From an uncultured Collinsella sp. (GTDB lineage Bacteria > Actinomycetota > Coriobacteriia > Coriobacteriales > Coriobacteriaceae), in the NCBI GenBank assembly GCA_902464485.1, contig CABQJJ010000019.1:1-25802 (forward strand): a DNA stretch of 25,802 nucleotides, given 5' to 3'. Each line of letters opens with the position of its first letter. The first letter of the stretch is position 1. The notes under the pieces are model-generated. The model was not told the DNA's origin. It was given only the letters and a program-made list of their open reading frames with translations, and made no database searches. Shown here piece by piece: positions 8,093-15,387 of the stretch. The position numbers and the translations under genes were made by a program.

Positions 8093-9055
8093 ATGCACGC
8101 AACTGATTTTGGTCGCACGCTCATCATCGCCAACCCAGCCGCCCAGTCGGGTGCGGCGCGCGAAGTTGCCGAGCGCCTGCAACGCTTTTTGGACATGACT
8201 GCACGCGCATCCCAGTTTGACCTGGTGTTAACCGAGCGTATGGGACACGCCAAGGAGCTGGCCGCACAGGCTCAGGGCTATCGCACCGTTATCGCCCTTG
8301 GCGGCGACGGCGTGATTCACGAGGTCATCAACGGGCTTATGACGCAAAAGGAGGACGCCCGCCCCGCTCTTGCCGTCCTGCCCGTGGGCTCCGGCAACGA
8401 TTTTGCCCAGACGCTCGGCATCGACGATTTCTCCGGCAAGGATTTTGGCGCGCTGCTCACCTGCGAGCTGCAGCGTCAGGACATCGGGCGCATTCGCTCG
8501 TGGAACTCTGCGAGCGGCAGCGGCGAGGCTACCGTTGAGTACTTCGACCAGACGCTTTCGATCGGCATCGATGCCGCCATCGGCCTTGGCACCACCGAGC
8601 TGCGCAAAAAGACCGGCTTGACGGGCGCGCCGCTCTACACTCTCTCGGGACTTGAGCAGTTTGGCCTACGCTATCGCAACTACCCCATGACAGTCAGCTT
8701 TGACGGGGCGCCCGCCGAGCGCGTGAGGGCGATCATCATGGCGATTCAGCTGGGCCCCACGTATGGCTCGGGCTATCGCATCTGTCCCGATGCCGACCCC
8801 TGTGACGGTATATTCGACGTCTGCTACGCCTGCGGCCCCGTTCCGCGCGCGGTCGCGCTTCCCATGTTCCTTTCGGCCAAAGATGGCCACCATACCAAGC
8901 TGCCGCCGGTTCGCATGCGCCGCTGTCGCCATGTTGAGCTTACCTTTGAGGAGCCCGACTACCCCATCCAGGCCGACGGCGAGCCCGTTGTCGCCTCGCG
9001 CATCGAGGTCGACATACTCGGCGGAGCCCTCCACGTCTGGCGCCCCACCCACTAG
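8093..9055 (+). CDS. Diacylglycerol/lipid kinase of the YegS-DagK family
   Basis: A 320-residue cytoplasmic kinase that phosphorylates a lipid alcohol such as diacylglycerol. It opens with the family start RTLIIANPAAQSGAA, then ALGGDGVIHEVINGL (the GGDGT-like nucleotide-binding loop) near residue 69, and LPVGSGNDFAQTLGI near residue 100. The C-terminal lobe ends YPIQADGEPV, the usual family finish. The ATG at 8093 is chosen because GGGAG lies seven bases before it; upstream ATGs at 8021 and 8069 have no site and add non-family residues. It follows the CLC gene by 86 bases and may share its transcript. Sphingosine-kinase-like activity is an unlikely alternative. Confidence 0.88.
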   Translation: MHATDFGRTLIIANPAAQSGAAREVAERLQRFLDMTARASQFDLVLTERMGHAKELAAQAQGYRTVIALGGDGVIHEVINGLMTQKEDARPALAVLPVGSGNDFAQTLGIDDFSGKDFGALLTCELQRQDIGRIRSWNSASGSGEATVEYFDQTLSIGIDAAIGLGTTELRKKTGLTGAPLYTLSGLEQFGLRYRNYPMTVSFDGAPAERVRAIIMAIQLGPTYGSGYRICPDADPCDGIFDVCYACGPVPRAVALPMFLSAKDGHHTKLPPVRMRRCRHVELTFEEPDYPIQADGEPVVASRIEVDILGGALHVWRPTH

Positions 9056-9062
9056 CCACCCC

Positions 9063-9132
9063 TAAGTTGCGGTGAAATAGGGATGTTTATACAGCTAAAG
9101 CCGCAAAACAGTCCCTATTTCACCGCAACTTA
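9063..9132. repeat. REP-like palindromic element with 21-bp arms
   Basis: Perfect 21-bp inverted repeats at 9063-9083 and 9112-9132 enclose 28 bases. The outer part contains TTGCGGTGAAATAGGGA and its complement. It sits between the converging lipid kinase and rescue-factor genes, beginning eight bases after one stop and ending nine bases from the other, and could act as a two-way terminator although neither side has a T tract. The AGTCCCT at the inner edge of the right arm also occurs in the palindrome at 9548-9578. Confidence 0.8.
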
Positions 9133-9141
9133 TTGAGAAGA

Positions 9142-9522
9142 TCATTCCTCCCTGCCCGGCTTGCGACGGTTGGCCTTTTTAATGGCGTTGAAGTGCTTGT
9201 CATTGAGCCTGCGCTGGCGAGAGCGCTGAGGCACCTTGGTCTTTACGCGTCGGCGCGGTGGACGCCCGCGACGCCCAAGCTCAGCGCGCAGCTTACGCAG
9301 GCAGCTGCTACGGTTTTGGAACTGACTGCGGCTCTCGCGCGCCGTCACGGTAATCCCCGAAGGGATATGTTTCATACGCACCGCCGAGTCCGTCGTGTTG
9401 ACGCCTTGTCCGCCCGGACCCGTCGCGCGAAACACCTGCACCTCGCAATCGCGCGCCAACTCCTCGGCCGACATCTCGGCATAGCGCGCATACTCACGCC
9501 ATCCCATCTTGTTCTCATCCAT
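9142..9522 (-). CDS. arfB: ArfB-like ribosome rescue factor (class I release-factor domain)
   Basis: A 126-residue protein with the catalytic release-factor loop, RATGPGGQGVNTTDSAVRM near residues 33-51; the GGQ hydrolyses peptidyl-tRNA in the ribosome. It lacks the codon-recognition domains of RF1/RF2. It ends in a long basic tail (RRRVKTKVPQRSRQRR to the end), as in ArfB, where the tail enters the empty mRNA channel of stalled ribosomes. The family histidine after GGQ (GGQHVN) is glycine here. ATG 9522 is chosen because GGGAGG lies upstream; a longer frame to 9588 runs through the palindrome at 9548-9578. The gene sits between two palindromes. Confidence 0.8.
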   Translation of the reverse strand: MDENKMGWREYARYAEMSAEELARDCEVQVFRATGPGGQGVNTTDSAVRMKHIPSGITVTARESRSQFQNRSSCLRKLRAELGRRGRPPRRRVKTKVPQRSRQRRLNDKHFNAIKKANRRKPGREE

Positions 9523-9542
9523 ATCAACACCTCCCCTCATAC

Positions 9543-9578
9543 AAAAAATGTGACAAAGGGACAGTCCCTTTGTCACAT
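9543..9578 (-). terminator. Palindromic terminator after xpt
   Basis: Positions 9548-9562 and 9564-9578 form a perfect 15-bp inverted repeat around one central base (arms ATGTGACAAAGGGAC). On the minus strand it is followed by a run of six T, giving an intrinsic terminator 27 bases after the xpt stop. The near-perfect palindrome also looks like a repeated-element unit and shares AGTCCCT with the element at 9063-9132. Confidence 0.75.
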
Positions 9579-9605
9579 CGCATACCAATCGCTTGTGTTG
9601 CGCGC

Positions 9606-10184
9606 TTAGGCGAAGGTGATCTCGCCGGTCTCACAGTCCATATCGGCGATACGGGCCAGGCTCTCGACGCGAAAGCCGCGCTCGCGGAGCTTGTCGCCGC
9701 CGCCCTGGAAGCCCTTCTCCACCGCAATGCCAATACCGGACACCTCGGCACCCGCAGCCTCGCAGATCTTGATAAGACCCTCGAGCGCGCAGCCGTTGGC
9801 CAAGAAGTCGTCGATGATCAGGACCTTGTCGCCCTCGGACAGGAAACGCTTGCCAACGATAACCGGGTACTCCTTCTGCTTGGTAAAGGAGTAGATGGTC
9901 GTGGCGTACTGCTCGCCGTCGAGGTTGATGGACTGTGCCTTCTTGGCAAAGACCACCGGCACGCCGCCAAAATGCTGAGCCGCGATGCAAGCCATACCAA
10001 TGCCAGAAGCCTCGATCGTCAGGATCTTGTTGATCTCGACATCCTTGAACAGACGGGCCCACTCGGCGCCCATGTGGTCGAACAGCTCAACGTCGCATTG
10101 GTGGTTGAGGAAGGCATCAACCTTAAGGACGTTACCGGCCTTTACGATGCCGTCATGGCGAATACGATCCTCAAGCTCCTGCAT
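9606..10184 (-). CDS. xpt: Xanthine phosphoribosyltransferase
   Basis: A 192-residue cytoplasmic purine salvage enzyme that joins xanthine to PRPP to give XMP. It begins MQELEDRIRHDGIVKAGNVL, close to the family's usual start, and has the PRPP-binding loop KVLIIDDFLANG near residues 121-132. IEASGI and PVVFAKKAQS are also typical of Xpt. Length matches the family. AAGGGG lies seven bases before the ATG. The gene stands alone: a terminator follows it and the MFS gene is 158 bases upstream. No purine riboswitch was seen in that gap; TAGACT about 70 bases upstream is a possible -10. Confidence 0.93.
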   Translation of the reverse strand: MQELEDRIRHDGIVKAGNVLKVDAFLNHQCDVELFDHMGAEWARLFKDVEINKILTIEASGIGMACIAAQHFGGVPVVFAKKAQSINLDGEQYATTIYSFTKQKEYPVIVGKRFLSEGDKVLIIDDFLANGCALEGLIKICEAAGAEVSGIGIAVEKGFQGGGDKLRERGFRVESLARIADMDCETGEITFA

Positions 10185-10342
10185 GGCGCAACCCCTTCTC
10201 GCGGCAACGATACCGCGCGATTAATAAACGTTGTTCGATAGTCTACCACGGACCGACCCCCGCCCGTCCCACAAGCCGCATCGCACCACAAACCAGTTTT
10301 TTTGAGACGGCGCGAATACGTGGCAGGCAGCCTCCCAACACG

Positions 10343-11647
10343 CTAATGGCGGGCGCGCATCCTCACCAAACGAACCATCGAGAGGACAAAGCCCACGGCT
10401 GCCACGGCCATCAACACATAGAACACCGAACGAAAACCAAACAGGAACACATCCGGACGGCCTGCAACAAAACTGGTCACGGCCTCGCCCATCGCCACGC
10501 TCATCTGCCCATACAGGATATTCGACGCCACCGTAATGCCCACTGCCATACCCGCATAGCGCGCCAAACTGCCCAAGCTGCCCGCAAAGCCGAGCGCTTC
10601 GCGCGGAGCCGAACCCATATACAGCGAGTTGTTGGGGCTCTGGAAAATCGACGTGCCGCACGACATAAACGCGACGCAGCACACGATCACAGGGATAGAA
10701 GAGTGCTCGTCGAGCGTGCTTACCGCAAATAGACCGCACACGTACACGCCCAGGCCGACCGCCGTGGGACCCTCGCAGCCAACACGGTCCGAAACCGTAC
10801 CCGAAAGCGGGCCGATAAAGGCATTCACCGTTGGCAGCGCCAAAAAGAGCAGTCCGGAAATGTCAGACCCAAACCCATGCGCATCCTGAAAATAGAATGG
10901 CAGGATAAACTCGGATGCGCCGATGCCAACGAACACGATGAGCATGCAGGCAAGGTTGATGGTGAAGGCCGAATTTGCAAAGCAGCGACGAGCGGCCTCG
11001 ATCAGGGACATGGGGCGCTCGCCGGCCTCTGGCCTAACATGCGGCAGCGTGTAGAGTCCCACGATAAACGAGATCACGCCAATGGGCAGGTTGATGAGGA
11101 AGATGCTCTCCCAGGGAAAGCTTGCCACCAGCATGCCGCCGAGCACGGGGCCACACATCATGCCGAGGGCCACGAAGGTCGCGAGAATACCCATGGCACG
11201 GCCTCGTTCCCGCGCCGGAAACGACTCGGTGATGATACCCATGTTGTTAGCCATGGCCGCCGCGCAACCGACACCCTGAACAATGCGCGCCAGGATAAGA
11301 ACCTCAAGCGAGGCCGAAAGGCCGCACAGCAGCGAACCGACCGAAAAGACGATGACGCCCAGCTGGAACACATTCACCTTGCCACGCACGTCGCCCAGAC
11401 GGCCAAACGGCAACATAGCCACGCAAGTCGCAAGCAGATACACCGAGCTTACCAGCTGAATGCGATCGAGGCCCACGCCCAGTTCCTTTTGCATCACGGG
11501 CAGCGCCACGGTCACGACGGTCGAATCCAGACACACCATAAACGTCATAATGAGCACGGTAAACAGAATCGCCCACTTGTTCTTGCCATGGGTGTCGCCC
11601 TCTAGGGCAATGTGCTCGCGGCGCAGCTGCTCTGCTGTTTTCTCCAT
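10343..11647 (-). CDS. MFS drug exporter, DHA2 (EmrB/QacA-like) family
   Basis: A 434-residue membrane protein with many hydrophobic segments, starting at KWAILFTVLIMTFMVCLDST. The LDSTVVTVALP motif in the first segment is motif D1 of the 14-helix drug-proton antiporters; GRLGDVRGK between segments 2 and 3 is motif A; and MMCGPVLGGML is motif C of exporters. The family usually has 450-520 residues and 14 helices, so this short member may have 12-14. ATG 11647 is favoured because AAAGG lies six bases upstream; a longer frame to 11749 crosses the terminator at 11674-11719. The substrate is unknown, and no regulator gene is adjacent. Confidence 0.88.
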   Translation of the reverse strand: MEKTAEQLRREHIALEGDTHGKNKWAILFTVLIMTFMVCLDSTVVTVALPVMQKELGVGLDRIQLVSSVYLLATCVAMLPFGRLGDVRGKVNVFQLGVIVFSVGSLLCGLSASLEVLILARIVQGVGCAAAMANNMGIITESFPARERGRAMGILATFVALGMMCGPVLGGMLVASFPWESIFLINLPIGVISFIVGLYTLPHVRPEAGERPMSLIEAARRCFANSAFTINLACMLIVFVGIGASEFILPFYFQDAHGFGSDISGLLFLALPTVNAFIGPLSGTVSDRVGCEGPTAVGLGVYVCGLFAVSTLDEHSSIPVIVCCVAFMSCGTSIFQSPNNSLYMGSAPREALGFAGSLGSLARYAGMAVGITVASNILYGQMSVAMGEAVTSFVAGRPDVFLFGFRSVFYVLMAVAAVGFVLSMVRLVRMRARH

Positions 11648-11673
11648 ATCCATCCTTTCGAGTGGCGCAACGC

Positions 11674-11719
11674 AAAAACGGGGCCCCAATCGCCTGCAAA
11701 CAGTCGCGATTGGGGTCCC
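11674..11719 (-). terminator. Strong intrinsic terminator after metY
   Basis: On the minus strand a 14-bp stem (11719-11706 with 11693-11680) encloses a 12-base loop and is followed by CGTTTTT. One pair is a wobble or mismatch. It lies 70 bases after the metY stop and shortly before the MFS start, so the two genes are separate transcription units. Confidence 0.85.
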
Positions 11720-11788
11720 GCCTACGGAATCGGAACTAAAGGTTACCAAAGCTTTCTGCCAGCATCGGCGCCTCGCACGAACGCTAGA

Positions 11789-13072
11789 CTAGCACTGCTC
11801 GAGCGCCTGCTCAAGGTCGGCAATCAAATCGGCCGTGTCCTCGAGGCCGCACGACAGGCGCACCATGTCGGCGGAGATGCCACAGGCGATGAGCTCCTCA
11901 TCGTTCATCTGACGATGCGTGGCATTAGCGGGATGCAGGCAGCAAGTGCGGGCGTCGGCCACGTGCGTGGCGATCTGGGCGAGCTTGAGGCTCTTCATAA
12001 AGGTCTCGGCCGCCGCGCGACCACCGTTAAAGCCAAAGCTCACAACGCCGCAGGTACCGTTGGGCATGTACTTCTGAGCGATGTCATAGTACTTATCGCC
12101 CTCCAGGCCCGGATAGCTCACGAAGCGTACCTTGGGATGACTCTGCAGGAACTTGGCAACGGCCAGGCCGTTCTCGCAATGACGCGGCATGCGCACATGC
12201 AGACTCTCGAGCGAGCTGTTCAGGAAGAAGGCCGCCTGCGGGTTCTGCATGGGGCCGAGGTCACGCATGAGCTGAGCGGTTGCCTTGGTAATGAAGGCGC
12301 CCTCGCGACCGAACTTCTCGGCATAGGTCACGCCGTGGTAGCTCTCATCGGGCGTGGTAAGACCCGGGAACTTGTCCGCATGGGCCATCCAGTCAAACTG
12401 GCCGTGGTCGACGATCACGCCGCCCAGGTAGGCAGCATGTCCATCCATGTACTTGGTGGTGGAGTGCGTAACGATATCGGCGCCCCACTCAAAGGGACGG
12501 CACATCACGGGTGTTGGGAAGGTGTTGTCGACCATCAGCGGCACGCCGTGGTCATGTGCGGCCTTGGCAAAGCGCTCAATATCGAGCACGGCAAGGGCGG
12601 GGTTGGCAATCGTCTCGCCAAAGACAAGCTTGGTATTGGGCTCAAAGGCTGCCTCGAGCTCCTCATCGGTGCAGTCGGGGGCAACGAACGTGCAGGTCAA
12701 GCCCATGCGACCCATGGTGTGAGCCAGCAGGTTGTAGGTACCGCCGTAGATGGCAGAGCTTGCGACCACATGGTCGCCGGCACCGGCCACGTTAAAGATC
12801 GCGAGGAAGTTCGCAGCCATGCCCGAGCTCGTGAGCATCGCGGCGGAGCCGCCCTCCATCTCACAGATCTTGGCGGCAACCAAATCGCACGTGGGGTTCT
12901 GCAGACGGCTGTAGAAGTAGCCAGACTCCTCCAGGTCAAACAGCTTGCCCATGTGCTCCGACGTGTCGTACTTCCACGTGGTGGACTGGTAGATGGGCAC
13001 CTGGCGCGGCTCCGCATCTCCCGGATGATAGCCGCCCTGAACACATGTGGTACCGATAGTCTGCTCGCTCAT
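11789..13072 (-). CDS. metY: O-acetylhomoserine sulfhydrylase (aminocarboxypropyltransferase)
   Basis: A 427-residue PLP enzyme of the Cys/Met metabolism family that makes homocysteine directly from O-acetylhomoserine and sulfide. Landmarks are QVPIYQSTTWKYD near residue 24, the GYFYSRLQNPT substrate-site motif near 51, LTSSGMAA near 80, and THSTTKYMDGH near 203 with the lysine that binds PLP. The length of about 430 fits MetY rather than MetB/MetC (about 380-400). AAGGGAG lies before the ATG. It is a single-gene unit with a strong terminator. A SAM riboswitch was looked for upstream and not recognised. Confidence 0.92.
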   Translation of the reverse strand: MSEQTIGTTCVQGGYHPGDAEPRQVPIYQSTTWKYDTSEHMGKLFDLEESGYFYSRLQNPTCDLVAAKICEMEGGSAAMLTSSGMAANFLAIFNVAGAGDHVVASSAIYGGTYNLLAHTMGRMGLTCTFVAPDCTDEELEAAFEPNTKLVFGETIANPALAVLDIERFAKAAHDHGVPLMVDNTFPTPVMCRPFEWGADIVTHSTTKYMDGHAAYLGGVIVDHGQFDWMAHADKFPGLTTPDESYHGVTYAEKFGREGAFITKATAQLMRDLGPMQNPQAAFFLNSSLESLHVRMPRHCENGLAVAKFLQSHPKVRFVSYPGLEGDKYYDIAQKYMPNGTCGVVSFGFNGGRAAAETFMKSLKLAQIATHVADARTCCLHPANATHRQMNDEELIACGISADMVRLSCGLEDTADLIADLEQALEQC

Positions 13073-13181
13073 ATCTAGCTCCCTTGCCTGGGTTACGTTT
13101 TATTCGGTTCACGATACCGCTACCCTGCACCCCTCTCAACCCATCCAAAAGGTAGGTTGTTGGACAAATTGATCAGGGGTA

Positions 13182-13218
13182 TTTATCTCAAGCCTTGGGC
13201 ATTTACTCGATAGATAAA
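13182..13218. promoter_or_regulatory. Inverted repeat upstream of the C_GCAxxG_C_C gene
   Basis: TTTATCT at 13182-13188 and AGATAAA at 13212-13218 are perfect inverted copies 23 bases apart, in the A+T-richer gap between metY and the plus-strand gene at 13303. TTGGAC near 13161 with TTATCT 17 bases later could be a promoter overlapping the left half. It may be an operator; no family match is claimed. Confidence 0.3.
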
Positions 13219-13302
13219 AATAAGGCATCCATGAAGCTCTCGATGATTACATGCACCGTCACGGGTACCATAGGCGGGTACACCGTAACCAAGGAGACAA
13301 CG

Positions 13303-13749
13303 ATGAAGCAAATCGATATCGCCCAGCTCGACACCGCGGCCTGCCAGGCTAAGGCTGCCGAATACCACGCCCGTGGTTTTAACTGCGCACAGGCCGTCGC
13401 CTGCACGCTCGCACCTGCCGTCGGGCTCGACCCCCAGACCGCCTTTACCCTCACCGAGGGCTTTGGCGCCGGCATGGGCGGCATGACCGAAACCTGCGGT
13501 GCCATCTCGGGCGCTGTGGCCATCATGGGCTTTGTAATGAGCGACGGCATGGAAAACCCCAAGACCAAGGGCCAGACCTACAAGCTGTCGCGCGAAATCG
13601 CCAAGCGTTTTAGCGAGAAGAACACGACGACTGTCTGCGGCACGCTCAAGGGCATCGGATCGGACAAGGGTCCGCTCCGCAGCTGCCCCGGCTGCATCGA
13701 CGATGCCGTCGAGATCGCCTGCGATGTGCTAAAGCAGCTCGCCGAGTAA
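13303..13749 (+). CDS. C_GCAxxG_C_C family protein
   Basis: A 148-residue cytoplasmic protein with the cysteine pattern that names this family. HARGFNCAQAVACTL carries the first cysteine, ETCGAISGAVAIMG carries the CGAxxG core, and RSCPGCIDDAVE gives the closing C-x2-C. Such proteins are common in anaerobes and are thought to bind a redox metal or cluster; no reaction is established. The ATG at 13303 has AAGGAG six bases upstream; the longer frame from 13195 adds non-family residues. It converges on the YigZ gene across a shared hairpin. Confidence 0.85.
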   Translation: MKQIDIAQLDTAACQAKAAEYHARGFNCAQAVACTLAPAVGLDPQTAFTLTEGFGAGMGGMTETCGAISGAVAIMGFVMSDGMENPKTKGQTYKLSREIAKRFSEKNTTTVCGTLKGIGSDKGPLRSCPGCIDDAVEIACDVLKQLAE

Positions 13750-13766
13750 ACGGCAGCTACATAAAT

Positions 13767-13813
13767 CGACGGCCGGCACGCTTGGAATCAATCCAAAAGC
13801 ACGCCGGCCGTCG
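13767..13813. terminator. Hairpin between converging genes
   Basis: A perfect 11-bp stem CGACGGCCGGC / GCCGGCCGTCG (13767-13777 with 13803-13813) encloses 25 bases that can pair further. It lies between the stops at 13749 and 13817, so it can serve both strands. No strong T tract follows on either side. Confidence 0.6.
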
Positions 13814-13816
13814 TCG

Positions 13817-14452
13817 TTAGAACTCGGCAAATTCGGGAACGCCGACCTCGATCTCCTCGCGCCCCGCCATAAGCTCGCGCATCTTAGCGCAAAACGACTC
13901 CTGCTCCCCCGCCTTAAACACCAAATGAAGTGTCACGGCATCCGCGTAATCGGTATCCGAAACCTTGGCACCCGAATCCTGCGCCAAACGAAGCACCTGC
14001 TCATATTGCGGATAGGCCACATGCACGTCAACCGGCACGACACTCGTCATCTCGACGATCTGTCCGGCCTCCTGAGCCGCGGCCACCGCCGCCTGCGCCG
14101 CCGCAGTATAGGCGCGCACCAAACCACCAGGCCCCAAAAGCGTGCCACCAAAATAGCGCGTCACTACGCAGCAAACATTTTTGAGCCCCGCACCGCGCAG
14201 CACCTCGAGCGTCGGCATACCACTCGTGCGACTCGGTTCACCATCATCGCTCTGGCGCTCGCGTCCATCGACCAAAATCCACGCGGGAACATTGTGTCGA
14301 GCGTCATAATGACGCTTGCGAACCATCTCGATAAAGGCATTCGCCTCATCCTCGGACTCAATATGGACCAGCTGGGCAATAAACCGGCTCTTGCGGTCCA
14401 CAAACTCGCCCGAAGCCTCAATATTCGATTGCAGAGTAAAATAGCTGTCCAA
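13817..14452 (-). CDS. YigZ / IMPACT family protein
   Basis: A 211-residue cytoplasmic protein. The N-terminal domain has the family signature HYDARHNVPAWIL near residues 48-60, QSDDGEPSRTSGMP near 67-80, and TRYFGGTLLGPGGLVRAY near 97-114. A smaller ferredoxin-like C-terminal domain follows (about 135-205), as in bacterial YigZ. The eukaryotic homologue IMPACT acts on translation control; the bacterial role is not settled. The likely start is TTG 14452, five bases after AGGGG; a TTG one codon earlier (14455) would be only two bases from it. The promoter may lie just upstream or the gene may be read from rnpB through the 112-nt element. Confidence 0.88.
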   Translation of the reverse strand: MDSYFTLQSNIEASGEFVDRKSRFIAQLVHIESEDEANAFIEMVRKRHYDARHNVPAWILVDGRERQSDDGEPSRTSGMPTLEVLRGAGLKNVCCVVTRYFGGTLLGPGGLVRAYTAAAQAAVAAAQEAGQIVEMTSVVPVDVHVAYPQYEQVLRLAQDSGAKVSDTDYADAVTLHLVFKAGEQESFCAKMRELMAGREEIEVGVPEFAEF

Positions 14453-14566
14453 CAAAGCCCCTCAACAACAAGCAAAGCGCAGTAACAAACAGCCTCAATA
14501 ATACGGCAAAGGGTGTACCGTTGCCCTCGCCAACAAGAACGGAAACGCCAATGATGCCGTCACCAA

Positions 14567-14678
14567 CAGCGAGACGACGTCAGCTGAGTCGATTTGGCCC
14601 GAAAGAGGAGGGAGCACGCCTTATGGCGGCGACCGACGAATGAGCGCCAAATCGGCCAGCTGACGTCGTCGCAGCGTC
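14567..14678 (+). ncRNA. 112-nt folded element, copy A
   Basis: Begins CAGCGA, ends GCAGCGTC, and has a 43-base core at 14601-14643 starting GAAAGAGGAGGG and ending CCGACGAATGA. The arms pair over almost their full length: 14573-14586 with 14657-14670 (14 bp perfect), one bulged A (14587), then 11 further pairs. The core ends in the hairpin CGCC-TTAT-GGCG. A second copy with the same length, ends and core lies at 17673-17784. It lies between the 3' end of rnpB and the start of the YigZ gene, in opposite sense to both if the plus strand is the functional one. It could be an RNA gene or a folded DNA repeat. Confidence 0.7.
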
Positions 14679-14685
14679 AACAAAG

Positions 14686-15049
14686 TGCTGAGTGGGCCTG
14701 TAAGCCGGGTTCTGTCGTGAACGGTCATTTATCTTGTCTGCACGTTACCGTGCAGCTCCACGCACGCTACCCGAACGCGGACCGGGCCGGCCCATAGCGT
14801 TCCTATTCGCGCTTGCTCCGGATGGGGCTTGCCAAGCCGCCGTGTTGCCACGACGCTGGTGGTCTCTTACACCACCGTTTCAGCTTTTCCCTTTACGCCT
14901 TGCGACGCAGGTGGGAGTCTTCTTTTCTGCGGCGCTTTCCGTCGGATCACTCCGCCCGGCCGTTAGCCGGCATCCCGCCCTCTGGAGCCCGGACTTTCCT
15001 CACGCGTGCTGCAAGCAGCACATCGCGCGACCGTCTGGCCCACTCAGCA
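14686..15049 (-). ncRNA. rnpB: RNase P RNA, bacterial type A
   Basis: The catalytic RNA that removes 5' leaders from pre-tRNA. On the minus strand the conserved first block GAGGAAAGTCCGGGCTCC occurs near 15003-14986, GTGTAAGAGACCACC in the middle (CR-II/III region), and GATAAATGACCG with AGAACCCGGCTTACAGGCCC near the 3' end. The two ends pair, TGCTGAGTG with CACTCAGCA, giving helix P1 and setting the boundaries to within a few bases. The total of 364 nt fits type A. A TACACT promoter element sits seven bases upstream of the 5' end. The first structure downstream is the 112-nt element rather than a simple T-tract terminator. Confidence 0.96.
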
Positions 15050-15056
15050 GTGCAAG

Positions 15057-15086
15057 AGTGTAGCACACCGTTGCCGCAGGCAACGG
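15057..15086 (-). promoter_or_regulatory. rnpB promoter with a 19-base palindrome over the -35
   Basis: Minus-strand TACACT at 15062-15057 lies seven bases before the RNA's 5' end, as a -10 should. Upstream, 15068-15086 is a perfect palindrome CCGTTGCC-TGC-GGCAACGG covering where the -35 belongs (TTGCCT at 15-base spacing). The palindrome may be a binding site. Confidence 0.6.
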
Positions 15087-15328
15087 CACAACACAAGCGC
15101 TCGCACGATAAACCAAGAACCACCCATGCGCTACAATAATCACGTCGATGGGCAACGTCGTCAGTCGAGACGCGACCGCGCTCCGCACCCCTCCGTCTAC
15201 TCGGTGCGTTCCCGCCTCCTCCCCGAGGCGGGATGTCGGCATTTTTTCATGCACCGAAAACCTAATAGCCTGTGGACAGCCCGGACAACATTGCGCGCGG
15301 ACGACATCGCGCACCTCAGCAGCAAATG
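15087..15328. other. Intergenic region between rnpB and rpsA
   Basis: About 240 bases with no supported protein gene. On the plus strand TACAAT at 15132-15137 could be a -10 (no good -35). A strong hairpin CCCGCCTC/GAGGCGGG at 15211-15232 is followed nine bases later by six T (15242-15247), and a smaller GCACC...GGTGC hairpin precedes it. This could be a short unannotated RNA, or only debris. Confidence 0.3.
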
Positions 15329-15363
15329 CAAAAAGGGACCCGTCCATTACGGACGGATCCCTT
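15329..15363 (-). terminator. Intrinsic terminator after rpsA
   Basis: On the minus strand a 13-bp stem AAGGGATCCGTCC / GGACGGGTCCCTT (15363-15351 with 15345-15333) with a 5-base loop runs into TTTTTG. The one non-Watson-Crick pair is a G-U wobble only on the minus strand. It lies 24 bases after the rpsA stop. Confidence 0.92.
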
Positions 15364-15387
15364 AAAACAAGTGATCGTCAAACCGAT

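Noticed and set aside
10185..10342. Purine riboswitch upstream of xpt
   Set aside because: Looked for because xpt is often controlled this way; the conserved loop and core sequences are not present.
11612..13078. A 488-codon plus-strand open frame
   Set aside because: Antisense to metY and across its terminator; low-complexity translation without a binding site.
13073..13180. SAM riboswitch upstream of metY
   Set aside because: TGGGTT and AACCCA can pair, but the conserved SAM-I or SAM-IV core sequences are absent.
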